Counted from the first letter of the stretch, positions 1 through 8,749 are shown. The stretch is DNA of 64,000 bases from Dehalococcoidales bacterium (GCA_016932435.1 JAFGCW010000089.1:62001-126000); one strand, 5' to 3'. Made by a program: numbers and translations. The notes: a model not told the origin generated them from the letters alone.

Positions 1-918
1 GGACACCAGTAAGGTAATGGCACGCCTTCTGGATGGTAGCGAAGCGATTATCAGGGATGCTGCTATCGCGCCGGCTCCCGACATACTCATTAACGTTCCC
101 TGTCCTTCCACGCCTACCTTTAGAATATCTTTGGCAAAGACCGGCATCAGCATCTGGAAAGGCATCGCCAGTAATATAGCGGCGATGAAGAATGCCAGGA
201 TAAGTAATATGGTCCGGTGGCTGATAATATATTTAAAGCCTTCGACGATTTCTTTATGAACATTCTTGCGGATTACCTGTGCAGGGAGAGTTTTGGGTAA
301 GAATGTGGTAAAGATAATCGCCGCTGCGTTAAGGCCTGACATGATAAAAAAGATAGTAGCATAGCCAAAACCGGCGATAACATAGCCGGCAATGGCAGGT
401 CCTGCCAGTTGAAAGAAACTCATTCCCATGGTATTTAAAGAGATGGCATTCATCAACCGCTCACGATCTACTATCTCCGGTATTATTGCAGCTCGTGAAG
501 GCATTGCCAGGGCGATGATTATACCCATAATCGTGCCGCCGGCCAGTAATACCCACCATGATTCGGGATGATCCTTTGTAAGATAGCCGATACTCACTGC
601 TAACGCATAACCAAGAAAGACTATTGTCATACCTACCTGGCTTAATTGGATCAGCGTCTTCTTGGGGAACCTGTCGGCTACCGCTCCGCCGAAGAGGGAT
701 AATACGAGAATTGGAATTGCACCGGACAGGTTAATTGCTCCGAGCATGACAGCAGAATCGGTAATATCGTAAATCAGGTAACTTCGGGCGACTTGCTCCA
801 TGCTGAACGTACTCCATTGCCCGACCATTCCGAAAAAATACATACGATAAGCCGGAATCTTGAACGAACTGAATGTCTTTAGATTACCTGTACGTCTGAT
901 AATGTCGTTTATTTTCAT
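1..918 (-). CDS. MFS transporter, 3' end cut by window edge
   Basis: The minus strand is open from an ATG at 918 to the window edge, giving 306 residues of a hydrophobic major facilitator superfamily protein whose C-terminus lies outside. The N-terminus is MKINDIIRRTGNLKTF, followed by repeated transmembrane segments. The MFS motif A loop between helices 2 and 3 is visible as GGAVADRFPKKTL near residue 85. The overall look (FFQLAGPAIAGYVIAGFGY, then a cytoplasmic loop KNVHKEIVEGFKYI) fits the EntS/MdtG-like drug or siderophore exporter branch. The substrate cannot be told. No neighbour on the same strand is visible, so the operon context is unknown. Confidence 0.85.
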   Translation of the reverse strand, partial: MKINDIIRRTGNLKTFSSFKIPAYRMYFFGMVGQWSTFSMEQVARSYLIYDITDSAVMLGAINLSGAIPILVLSLFGGAVADRFPKKTLIQLSQVGMTIVFLGYALAVSIGYLTKDHPESWWVLLAGGTIMGIIIALAMPSRAAIIPEIVDRERLMNAISLNTMGMSFFQLAGPAIAGYVIAGFGYATIFFIMSGLNAAAIIFTTFLPKTLPAQVIRKNVHKEIVEGFKYIISHRTILLILAFFIAAILLAMPFQMLMPVFAKDILKVGVEGQGTLMSMSGAGAIAASLIIASLPSRRRAITLLVS

Positions 919-1423
919 TATTTGATGAGGTTTATTGATATACGGAACCTGATTAGTAATAACCATTCAGGATGTGTGAGGATAATAATTAATAAGCGTC
1001 CGATTACAGAAATCACCGGACAACTTACTGCCACGTGTCGTATACGTCTAACCTTTTTTATTCTAGCAGTAATTTTAGTCTTTTAATACTGAGTTTGCCA
1101 AAATGATATCGTACCGGATAACAGGCTGTCTTTAGACCTGTCAACTAAACCGGAAAATATTTTCAAGTCTTGGCAATATTCCTATTAACACTGGCTAAAA
1201 GTGTCATATTCGCTGTCGGTTCGGATACTTTAAGTTAGCATTAAATTAATGCTTATCACAATATGGTAAATGAGCAGGATATACAGGTAGTTGGAAGAAG
1301 AATTTACGGGTCAAAAAATTATGCTTTCGGGTGATTGAAAATATAAAAACATCCATTTACTGTGTATTACCCAAAGAACGATAATCTATCAAATACTTGG
1401 TTGCCGCACAGAGAAAGTAAGAA
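919..1423. other. Non-coding gap upstream of the five-gene operon
   Basis: About 505 AT-rich bases lie between the divergent MFS gene and the 106-residue protein gene. They must contain promoters for both directions. I see no convincing -35/-10 pair, RNA gene or repeat here. Confidence 0.5.
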
Positions 1424-1744
1424 ATGAAAAAAACTGTATCTTCTAAAGAGACATTGAGTCAATCACCGATTTCCGAAGCGATGGGGGCTAAAATTGATAT
1501 CACAGGGCCGGGGACCGGTATGTATCTGGTTTTAGGCGATACTGTTTCTCCGGAATCATTGATAGTAAAAAATGGAGGTGAAATTGCGTTAAAGATATCT
1601 ACCTTTATATATCTGGCTACAATGCCTTTCGAAAGTTATTTGGAGTTGAAAGGACTTCGCGAGATACGAAAAATAGGCCCGGTTACTATCGATATCGAAA
1701 AGTTTAATCGGGCTATCGAAAAAATAGCCGGTAATCAAGTGTGA
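1424..1744 (+). CDS. Hypothetical protein, 106 aa, first gene of DUF2589-like operon
   Basis: This is a small soluble protein with no recognised domain, signal peptide or membrane segment. It has a short polar N-terminus and a beta-rich middle (KIDITGPGTGMYLVLGD, ESLIVKNGGEIALKIS). A helical C-terminus (IDIEKFNRAIEKIAG) follows. The start is ATG at 1424; upstream AGAAAGTAAG is a weak ribosome site. The next gene starts 49 bases after the stop, and all five genes to 4253 run the same way with short gaps, so this is probably the leading gene of one operon. Function is unknown. Confidence 0.6.
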   Translation: MKKTVSSKETLSQSPISEAMGAKIDITGPGTGMYLVLGDTVSPESLIVKNGGEIALKISTFIYLATMPFESYLELKGLREIRKIGPVTIDIEKFNRAIEKIAGNQV

Positions 1745-1793
1745 ACCATTAAAAGGTGTTTTACAAGGAAAATAAATTAAAGGAGAAAAGACA

Positions 1794-2333
1794 ATGGCAA
1801 GTGTAGGACAGGAACTTCTGGCAGTACCGTTACCCGAAATGGTGATGAAACTTGGTCTGGGCGTAGCTGAAGCGCAAAGAGCACTCGATGAAAATTCAGT
1901 CGAAACCTCACAACTGCTTGCTGAAACGACCGTTCCTCTGGTATTGGCAGTGACCCAGGTTATTGCCGCGGACGGCACGGTAACATTCACTAATGCTGAT
2001 CCGGTCGATGTATCTCTACTACAGATAGGTCTTATGCCGACCTTCTACCAGTTTTCCGAAGCAACAATCGAAGTTACGATGGATATTAAGACTACTTCAT
2101 CGAGAGAAACAAATGTTAAAGTAAGTGCAAAAGCGAAGGTAGGTTTTGCCTGCTTCAGCGCTTCAGTTAACACGGAGGTTTCTCACAACAGGAAGTTCGG
2201 GAAGGAAGTCCATGGTACCAGCAGACTGGTAACAAAAATGGTCCCCGTTCCACCTCCAACAAGGATCGAGCCGATCCTGAATGTTGTGGATAACAGACCT
2301 CCTAAAGAAACTCCGGAAAACGAACCGGCTTAG
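1794..2333 (+). CDS. DUF2589-like protein, paralogue 1 (179 aa)
   Basis: The order of elements is an amphipathic N-terminal helix (LPEMVMKLGLGVAEAQRALD), a short beta unit, the segment SLLQIGLMPTFYQFSEATIE at about residues 73-92, a variable polar loop, and a C-terminal strand ending in VPVPPPTRIEP. DUF2589 proteins, as I remember them, have the same plan: an N-terminal AQ-rich helix, a central PLLxIVPIPYLRIDxVTIxF-type strand pair, and a final MPxGLxRIL-type strand. The similarity is one of pattern only. A good ribosome site (AGGAGAAAAGACA) precedes the ATG. The next gene encodes a clear paralogue. No signal peptide is present, so it is probably cytoplasmic. Biochemical function is unknown. 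Confidence 0.6.
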   Translation: MASVGQELLAVPLPEMVMKLGLGVAEAQRALDENSVETSQLLAETTVPLVLAVTQVIAADGTVTFTNADPVDVSLLQIGLMPTFYQFSEATIEVTMDIKTTSSRETNVKVSAKAKVGFACFSASVNTEVSHNRKFGKEVHGTSRLVTKMVPVPPPTRIEPILNVVDNRPPKETPENEPA

Positions 2334-2357
2334 TAATTGCAGGCTTGCTGTAATTTC

Positions 2358-2411
2358 TATACGCTGAGGTGACACAGAGTTTTTTATGACTCGTGCTCAT
2401 CTCAGCGTATA
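2358..2411 (+). repeat. Long intercistronic hairpin between paralogous genes
   Basis: The bases at 2358-2372 pair with 2397-2411 as a 15-bp stem with one G-U wobble (TATACGCTGAGGTGA with TCATCTCAGCGTATA). The loop holds a further possible GAGT/ACTC pairing. It sits between paralogues 1 and 2 and has no T-run after the stem, so an mRNA-stabilising or processing hairpin is more likely than a terminator. Confidence 0.6.
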
Positions 2412-2461
2412 TCAGGAAACACAGGAAGTCAGCCGAATGAATAACCTGTGGAGTTTAATAT

Positions 2462-3004
2462 ATGACATATTCAAAAAAAATAAGTGATAGTGTCCGTGCT
2501 TTCCGTACACCGATCGTACCTGCCGAAATAAAGGTTAGTAGAGTGCCTTCGACATCCTTTGCCGACCTTGTCAGGATGCTGGCGGAATCGATTGCGGATG
2601 CGCAGTTGAGTCTGGACAAAGCTTCGGCTGAAATGCTGACGGAACTCGCTGAAACCAGGGTTAATGTGGTCCGGAACATTACAGAAGTAATCGATGAAAA
2701 AGGAAATATCAGCTACCAGAACGAAGAACCCCGGAATGTCTCACTGCTGGAACTTGGCATGCTTCCGACTTTCTACCAGTTTTCACAGGCTACCGTTGAA
2801 GTTGCACTGGATCTGCATATAGTGGAAAATCAAAGCAGTACGGAAAAAGGTAAGAAGACTCTATTTGCAAATACAAGCAGTATCCAGGCTGAACGTAAGC
2901 TGAATAAAGATCTGAAAGTCACATCCAAACTCACAGCAACGCTGGTACCGGTTCCTTCTCCAATCAGGCTGGAACCATCCAGGAATACACAAGCGAGTGA
3001 ATAA
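2462..3004 (+). CDS. DUF2589-like protein, paralogue 2 (180 aa)
   Basis: It is clearly paralogous to the protein at 1794-2333. Both have an N-terminal helix (here FADLVRMLAESIADAQLSLD), a conserved ETRVNVV/ETTVPLV region, a core SLLELGMLPTFYQFSQATVE against SLLQIGLMPTFYQFSEATIE, and an end VPVPSPIRLEP against VPVPPPTRIEP. It has an extra 25 or so residues at the N-terminus. The ATG at 2462 follows GTGGAGTTTAAT. No membrane segment or signal peptide is visible. Two diverged copies retained side by side suggest hetero-oligomer subunits, which is inference. Function is unknown. Confidence 0.6.
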   Translation: MTYSKKISDSVRAFRTPIVPAEIKVSRVPSTSFADLVRMLAESIADAQLSLDKASAEMLTELAETRVNVVRNITEVIDEKGNISYQNEEPRNVSLLELGMLPTFYQFSQATVEVALDLHIVENQSSTEKGKKTLFANTSSIQAERKLNKDLKVTSKLTATLVPVPSPIRLEPSRNTQASE

Positions 3005-3032
3005 GTAGATATACCGAACGTAGGAGTGGATA

Positions 3033-3530
3033 ATGGTAAGTAAACGGATTCCTGAAAATATCGAGCTTGGCGATTTCCTCGAAGCTGCCGGAAAATCACT
3101 CGGCGATGCGCAGAATTCGCTCTTATCCGGATTAAACCTTTCGACGAATATCATTCTTAATAATGCCGACATAGAGGTGAAAGTCCTGGTTGATTCAGCT
3201 AACGGTAAAATCAGCATTAAACCCGTTTCCGCTGAGGATATTCGTGTCGGATCAATCGATCCAGGATTGCTTTCAACCTTGCGTATAAGCTATGTCAGTA
3301 CCCTTGAAGAACCCACCGAGGAAACGGTTTCACCGACGGTTGAATCTGTCAAAGAGCCCTCTCAGATGATCGAGCAAGTGCTGAATCGGAGAGATATTCA
3401 GAAACTGGCAGCTACTAAAGGCGAATTACAGGTAAAACCGACGTTCGTAGCAGAAAGGCAACGCTGGCTGGTGTCGATTGAAGATTCCGGCGGGAAAGTT
3501 CTCAGGGAAATCGTACTGCCTGATGCCTAG
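3033..3530 (+). CDS. Third member of the same architecture (165 aa), unknown
   Basis: The N-terminal helix LGDFLEAAGKSLGDAQNSL matches the helix of the two preceding proteins (AESIADAQLSLD). It is followed by a beta unit IEVKVLVDSANGKISIKPVS and a segment RVGSIDPGLLSTLRISYVST, which occupies the place of the LxxGLMPTFYQFSEATIE core. A linker rich in Glu, Thr and Pro leads to a separate C-terminal module (residues about 125-165) with strands ELQVKPTFVAERQRWLVSIE. The ATG at 3033 follows GTAGGAGTGGATA, a good ribosome site. I infer a diverged family member with an added C-terminal domain. Function is unknown. Confidence 0.55.
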   Translation: MVSKRIPENIELGDFLEAAGKSLGDAQNSLLSGLNLSTNIILNNADIEVKVLVDSANGKISIKPVSAEDIRVGSIDPGLLSTLRISYVSTLEEPTEETVSPTVESVKEPSQMIEQVLNRRDIQKLAATKGELQVKPTFVAERQRWLVSIEDSGGKVLREIVLPDA

Positions 3531-3542
3531 CGGAGAGAATAT

Positions 3543-4253
3543 ATGACCCGGGAAAGTAAAAGACCGGCAGCAAGACGCATAACCTCTGCGAATGACAACC
3601 GTTCCAACGTCCTTCGGATTGTTAAGAGGACGACGTTGAGAAATGAATCGAACGATACAAAAGATACAACCGTAGATGAGCAGGTTGCTGCGCTAAAGAA
3701 AATTCCGGCGGATGAGATAGCCAAAAACGAACTCGAGATCAAGGCAGCAGAAACTGCTGCCAGACTTCGTGAAGTCCTGGCGGAAAACGTTCGACTTTCC
3801 TCTGTTGCCAAATCAGCCAGGAAGGAAACAGCCAGGTATCGGCAACTGAATGAAAAAGCGGCTGAAGAAACGAAACGAGTTATTGAAGCCAGGAATGAAA
3901 GCGAAAAACAAAGACTGAAAGCCGATAGCATAATTGAGGAGCTGCGGAATGAAATTCGGACTCTACGCAAGGAACTGTCTGGAAAGGCTCATTCTGAAAA
4001 GCGGGTGGAGTACCTTCGGGTTCAACCTGAACAAATGGCCGAAATGATTACCGATTTTGAGCAGGCCTTATCCGACTCGCTTACGGGATTGATGCTGAGT
4101 AACCTTGAATTAAGACTGAAAGTAGCGGTGGACACCGAAGAGGACAGGCCGGTATTTCTGATACCTCCAATATTTAAAGGTAAGGTTATACCCGACCGTA
4201 TAAACGAGTTGGTCGTACGAGTATCACCTTCCGGAGTGACGGGAATACCTTAA
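3543..4253 (+). CDS. Coiled-coil protein, last gene of DUF2589-like operon (236 aa)
   Basis: A basic N-terminus (residues 1-35) is followed by a charged alpha-helical, probably coiled-coil stretch from about 45 to 155, rich in Ala, Glu, Lys and Arg. A C-terminal domain follows (about 160-236): EQALSDSLTGLMLSNLELRL, then KVAVDTEEDRPVFLIPP and VIPDRINELVVRVSP. This domain has the same helix-then-beta order as the three upstream proteins. The gene starts 12 bases after the preceding stop, with GGAGAGAATAT as ribosome site, so co-expression is very likely. The coiled coil could join several copies of the small proteins (inference). No homologue is recognised. Confidence 0.6.
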   Translation: MTRESKRPAARRITSANDNRSNVLRIVKRTTLRNESNDTKDTTVDEQVAALKKIPADEIAKNELEIKAAETAARLREVLAENVRLSSVAKSARKETARYRQLNEKAAEETKRVIEARNESEKQRLKADSIIEELRNEIRTLRKELSGKAHSEKRVEYLRVQPEQMAEMITDFEQALSDSLTGLMLSNLELRLKVAVDTEEDRPVFLIPPIFKGKVIPDRINELVVRVSPSGVTGIP

Positions 4254-4377
4254 CGAAGGGGATTTGAATTGCTGAGAAGAGATACACCCCGGAACAGTTG
4301 ATGAATGGGTTGATGAAAGCTGATACTTTACTCGATCGTAACAACAACAGATGTTAAGCACGGTGTTTCTTATATAC

Positions 4378-5496
4378 TTACGTTGAAAATCTTCGAGTAA
4401 ATACCCAGATAACAAGACCCAATATTACGATAACTCCTAAAATTATGCCAACCAGTATTCCGGTTGAAATACCTTTTTTTGAAAAATTTGCCCGAATGGT
4501 TGTATCAGAGGTTATTGTTAAGGTAGTGCTGGCTGAGTTACTATTAATTACTCCACCCGTCCAATAACCAAATTGGTAACCTTCATCGGGTGTAGCAATA
4601 ACGTCCACTATTGTACCTTCACCATACTGATAAACGCCGACGGGAGGAGTGACAGAACCGGCACCATTGTGTCCCATAGTGAGGGTATATGTTCGCTCTA
4701 AGAAATTGGCTATGATAGTCTTATCAGAATCCATTTTCACGCTGGTCTTTGCTTTACTGATATTCTCGACGTCACCTGTCCATCCATCGAATTTGTAACC
4801 ATCATCAGGAATAGCGGTAATTTCAACCGATGTATCCTTATTGTAGCTGTTAGCACCGGGCGACGGTGTTACTGTTCCTTCACCTTGAATCTCAATGGTA
4901 AGTGTGTGTGCTGAACAGGAAAAATTAGCAATAATACTCTTGTCCTGGTTCATAGTAATCGAAGTACTGTCTGCATTTTCATTGTTTACCCCGCCTGTCC
5001 AGCCATCGAACTGGCAACCGGTATCCGGAGTGGCAGAGATATTTACTATTGTTCCCTCAATATAGTCATAATTACCGGCAGGTGGAAACACAGAACCTTG
5101 ACCTTCAATTCCTATTGAAAGATTATGTGTCGTTATTGAGAAATTGGCAAGGATATTCTTTGTACAATCCATTTCAATAGTTACAGGATTTTGCTTGGTT
5201 GCATTACTCCCGGTCCAGCCTATAAATGTATAACCCTCCTGGGGTATAGCTTCGAGTGTTACAAGGGTACCTTTGTCAATAATTGAGATATCCGGATACT
5301 CTATCGCTATAAAGTCATCAATTTTAACTTTTCCGCCTTCAGTTGAACTGACATTCACGGTCAGCGTGAATTCCGAACCTCCTCAAGCTGCTGACAGCGG
5401 TTCCGGCGCCTGTAATCCAGTCGATACAATTACCAGTGTTAATACAGCTAATATGAATCCTGTTTTTTTTAATGTTGTCGTTACAATTTTCTGCAT
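4378..5496 (-). pseudogene. InlB B-repeat-like surface protein with in-frame TGA after the signal peptide
   Basis: Starting at ATG 5496, preceded by AGGAGAGTGTCAAG, the frame encodes a 37-residue signal peptide (MQKIVTTTLKKTGFILAVLT onward, ending EPLSAA). It then meets TGA at 5385-5383 and continues in the same frame as GGSEFTLTVNVSS. The remaining 326 residues from GTG 5358 contain four repeats of about 75 residues of the divergent InlB B-repeat type (YTFIGWTG, CQFDGWTGG, YKFDGWTGD, YQFGYWTGG, each with a following ANF). A C-terminal membrane helix (VGIILGVIVILGLVIWVF) and RRFST end the protein. Without the TGA this is a normal exported, membrane-anchored repeat protein. The TGA may be a nonsense mutation, a sequencing error or a recoded codon. 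Restart downstream would lack the signal peptide. Confidence 0.7.
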
Positions 5497-5559
5497 CTTG
5501 ACACTCTCCTGGAATACGGATATCATGTATATCCCTGAATCACCGTGTTAATTTTCACC

Positions 5560-6205
5560 TGTTCTCGAATCCCGGAAAACTTTATTATAACATGGAGTCC
5601 ATACGGATATTAATCTGAAATATCCATATGGTTTTTCCTATAATGTGTAGATTAACCTTAACACAATATTAACTCAATTTGACTTGAAATATCTAGGTAT
5701 TCCCAGCTATAATCTTCAATGTAGAGGGAGGGGAGAAAGTTGATTGGAAAAGGATATAAACCGTCATAGAGTATAACAAGCTATGTAAGGTAATTTTTCA
5801 GCAGCGGAAAACAACCTCACGATAATCAACAGGTCAATCGAGGTACTATCAATACCTTACCCAAAAAGACGCACGTGATGTAGTATTAACAACGGAATAA
5901 TACTCACATGTGACCTAAATTTACGCCCGATAATGACAAATTACTCTTGAGGAAGTAGAAAATAACAGCACGACCTGAAAGGTACTTTCGGTGTGAGAAG
6001 TAAAACAACAATCTAACGGACTATAGATAAATCATCCTTTAGACCGATACAAAAATATGGAGATTTAGTTCATTATGTATGTGTAGATAAAAGGTAGTAA
6101 CAAATAGGTAAATTTACCGGGATTCAATTCAGTTATTAATTAATACACATCTGGTAAATACTTCAGGAAATCTTAGAACAATAACTTGATTATCTGACTG
6201 AATTA
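5560..6205. other. Long non-coding stretch with a possible leader transcript
   Basis: About 640 AT-rich bases precede the histidine kinase gene. They contain the promoter-like pair listed separately. About 25 bases after it, a purine-rich AGGGAGGGGAG stands just before a nine-codon frame (TTG at 5740, stop TAG ending at 5769; product MIGKGYKPS). The rest, about 430 bases, has no open frame and no structure that I can name. Confidence 0.4.
5684..5713 (+). promoter_or_regulatory. Sigma-70-type promoter, far upstream of the two-component genes
   Basis: TTGAAA at 5684-5689 and a perfect TATAAT at 5708-5713 are 18 bases apart. The first gene downstream starts about 490 bases later, so the transcript would have a long leader. 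Confidence 0.5.
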
Positions 6206-7393
6206 TTGAATTGGGATTATATGAAAAGAACGTCACTACATAATAATGAAGGCATATTTCTTCTAAGATTGATTCGTGGCTTGGCCCTCGTTCTTGGTTG
6301 CGTGTTGTTGTTTTTCTTCCATGAAATACGACCTTTCCTGATACCGAATACCTATCTTGTAACCATTATCGCCATGTACACCGTATTACGGATCTACTAT
6401 CCCTCGTACCGGTTTGGGAAAGCCTCTGTCACCAGGAGTTTAATCGCAGCAGACTTACTGTTCTGTTGTTCATTGCCATTCCTGAGCGGAGGGATAATCA
6501 GCCCCTTTATCCTTCTCCCGTTAACGGTGATATTATCTGTAGGGCTGTATTTTCGACAGCGTACCACGTATATCATTGCGGCTATAGTCTCGGTGTCAAT
6601 CGTCAGCAGTGAAATCATTAGTCATGAGTTCTTAACCACGGAAAGCGTTTTACCTGATCAGGTATACCTCGTGTTAATAGCGGCGTATATCATTATTGCA
6701 TTCCTGATCGCATGGTTACCGTACGTATCGAATTTAAACCTTTCGGCGACGATTAAAGAACGAAGCATAGCTCAAGAGCGAAGCCGGATATCCCGTGAAC
6801 TACACGATGGGATTGCCCAGCGTTTGAGCAGCCTGATTTTAAAAATGGATGTGTTCAGCGAAGAACTGCCTGATATAGAAACGGGTAAAGCGGTAGATAC
6901 AGTAAAAGAACTGAAACATGAGTTGCAGGAAAGTTATAGCGAGACGAGAGACGTTATCAACCTGCTCCGGACGAAAATGCCGGAAACACCATCGATACTG
7001 CCGACCCTCGCTCAATACACCCAGGAATTCGCCCGAAATATGGGTATCAACTGCCAGCTCTATCTATCGGATGGGCACTATGAATTGCATCCTCTGGCGT
7101 CTTCAGAAATACTCTACATAATTCAGGAAGCATTGAATAATGTGAAAAAGCATAGTGACGCCAACAAGATAGAAGTCGGCTTCGAGACTACGGCTGAAGA
7201 AGTAAAAATAAGGATAAAAGATGATGGCCAGGGTTTTAGCCCGGGATCGATACAGGGTCACCACGGTCTCGATGTGATGAGAGAACGTAGCGAGGGAATC
7301 GGGGGGACCTTCAACATTTCGAGTTCGCCCGGGCAGGGAACGGTTATCGAGATAACGATTCCGGCTGAAGACCATCTGATAGGAAAGTATTAG
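6206..7393 (+). CDS. Membrane sensor histidine kinase, NarL/DesK type
   Basis: The N-terminal half (residues about 15-172) holds four to six hydrophobic helices and no periplasmic domain, so sensing is probably within or at the membrane. A HisKA_3 dimerisation helix follows with the phospho-accepting His near residue 200 (SRELHDGIAQRLSS). The HATPase domain then has its N-box (QEALNNVKKHS), G1-box (IKDDGQGF) and a G2-like region (GHHGLDVMRERSEGIGG). It autophosphorylates and passes phosphate to the regulator encoded one base downstream. The longest frame begins with TTG 6206; ATG 6221 is an equally good start because neither has a strong ribosome site. The signal is unknown. Confidence 0.9.
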   Translation: MNWDYMKRTSLHNNEGIFLLRLIRGLALVLGCVLLFFFHEIRPFLIPNTYLVTIIAMYTVLRIYYPSYRFGKASVTRSLIAADLLFCCSLPFLSGGIISPFILLPLTVILSVGLYFRQRTTYIIAAIVSVSIVSSEIISHEFLTTESVLPDQVYLVLIAAYIIIAFLIAWLPYVSNLNLSATIKERSIAQERSRISRELHDGIAQRLSSLILKMDVFSEELPDIETGKAVDTVKELKHELQESYSETRDVINLLRTKMPETPSILPTLAQYTQEFARNMGINCQLYLSDGHYELHPLASSEILYIIQEALNNVKKHSDANKIEVGFETTAEEVKIRIKDDGQGFSPGSIQGHHGLDVMRERSEGIGGTFNISSSPGQGTVIEITIPAEDHLIGKY

Positions 7394-7394
7394 T

Positions 7395-8030
7395 ATGACT
7401 AAACTGATGATAGTCGATGATAATGAAATCATGCGCGAAGGTTTGAAAGTAGCGATAACCAGGACAAAGCAGTATGACCTGGTTGGTGAAGCTACTGACG
7501 GCCGGGAAGCGGTGGATAAAGCGGTTCGATTACAGCCGGACGTAATATTGATGGACATTCGCATGCCCTACAGCGGTCTCAGGGCGACAAAAGATATACT
7601 GGAGCAATTACCTGATACGAAAATACTTATGCTCACGGTGTCGGAAGAAGAGACAGATCTTATCGATTCGATAAAATGCGGAGCTCGGGGTTATGTTTTG
7701 AAGGGGATCGATTCCGGCGACCTGATGCTTGCCATACGGACGATAGCGGACGGCGGCGTTATTTTTACGTCAGCGTTAGCCCACCAGTTGCTTGATGATA
7801 TTAAGTCGAACCTTGAAAAACCAAGAGAAGAATACGGTCTGACTAGACGTGAGACAGAAGTACTCGAACTGATCTCCGAAGGCTTGAGTAATAAGGAAAT
7901 TGCGCTTAAGTTAAATATTGGTGAATCGACCGTGAAAGCGCACCTTCATAATATATTGACGAAGCTGCACCTTAAGAACCGGAGCCAGGCCGCGGTTTTT
8001 AATTCCAAGCGTAACCGGTATGATTATTAA
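7395..8030 (+). CDS. NarL/LuxR-family response regulator
   Basis: The receiver domain has acidic D8/D9, phospho-acceptor D54 (ILMDIRMP), T81 and K103 (GYVLKG), all in the expected places. A LuxR-type helix-turn-helix covers about residues 148-205, with LTRRETEVLELISEGLSNKE and STVKAHLHNILTKL. It is the partner of the preceding kinase (one-base spacing) and acts as a DNA-binding regulator in the cytoplasm. The nearest downstream genes on the same strand are exported surface proteins, so these are plausible targets, but this is inference from position only. Confidence 0.95.
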   Translation: MTKLMIVDDNEIMREGLKVAITRTKQYDLVGEATDGREAVDKAVRLQPDVILMDIRMPYSGLRATKDILEQLPDTKILMLTVSEEETDLIDSIKCGARGYVLKGIDSGDLMLAIRTIADGGVIFTSALAHQLLDDIKSNLEKPREEYGLTRRETEVLELISEGLSNKEIALKLNIGESTVKAHLHNILTKLHLKNRSQAAVFNSKRNRYDY

Positions 8031-8097
8031 TGAAAAACAGGAAAATGTGTAGACATATGATGAATAAAGTAATAGTGTTCTCATACTTTCGATCTAG

Positions 8098-8146
8098 ATC
8101 TTTTCTATCGACTGTTTCACCCTTGAGCATTGTCGATGGAAAAGAT
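8098..8146 (+). repeat. 15-bp stem-loop downstream of the response regulator
   Basis: The bases at 8098-8112 (ATCTTTTCTATCGAC) pair with 8132-8146 (GTCGATGGAAAAGAT) with one wobble, leaving a 19-base loop. No T-run follows on the plus strand. It may act as a transcript end, an mRNA-stabilising element or a control site for the next gene. Confidence 0.5.
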
Positions 8147-8254
8147 GTAGACCTAAATAAGCCTGAAAATCATCCGTTCGATTGTTGTGGAACGGTTTGA
8201 AGAATAGTAAAGTGATAAGTAACGTGGGGAATGTGAATTTACGGAGGAAAACCG

Positions 8255-8749
8255 TTGAGTAAATTTTCTTACATAATGCTGGGCTTGGTAGTAACTTTCT
8301 CATCGTTTGTCCTGTTCAGCGTTCACCTTGGGACAACGGATGCATTCGTAAGTGCCCAGACAACTCTCAACCTGGATTTAGGTAAAGGTTTTCCCGGTAC
8401 TTCTTTAACCGATTCCTTTACCATAAAATTTATTGATACTACCACAACTTACAGGATCACCTTAACTCCTCCTGCCGAAATCGGGGTTGAAGACATGAGA
8501 GACGACCTGTTAGTGGAGATTTCTGACGATGATAAAACGGATCCCGAGATAGATGGACCGATTTCAGGAGATCCGGATTACACCGGTACCGGCAGTTTGA
8601 CTGCCGTAACCGATGAGCAGGATACATGGCTGGTTACTTTCTCCGCTCCCGATGAAACGCTTGAACCGAAACAGGTGATTGTATACGGGTGTCAGATAGA
8701 TATAGAACCATATGACGGTGAAATAGATATACACGATGGTGGTGGATAG
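8255..8749 (+). CDS. Exported acidic protein of unknown function (164 aa)
   Basis: A TTG start at 8255 is supported by an excellent ribosome site, ACGGAGGAAAACCG. The first 35 or so residues form a signal peptide with a hydrophobic core (YIMLGLVVTFSSFVLFSVHL) and probable cleavage after FVSA. The mature part is beta-rich and acidic, with Asp-rich segments (ISDDDKTDPEIDGP) that could bind calcium, and it ends in a Gly tail (DIHDGGG). No known domain is recognised. It is the first of a run of exported proteins on the plus strand. Its place between the regulator and the signal-peptidase cluster suggests a cell-surface role. Confidence 0.65.
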   Translation: MSKFSYIMLGLVVTFSSFVLFSVHLGTTDAFVSAQTTLNLDLGKGFPGTSLTDSFTIKFIDTTTTYRITLTPPAEIGVEDMRDDLLVEISDDDKTDPEIDGPISGDPDYTGTGSLTAVTDEQDTWLVTFSAPDETLEPKQVIVYGCQIDIEPYDGEIDIHDGGG

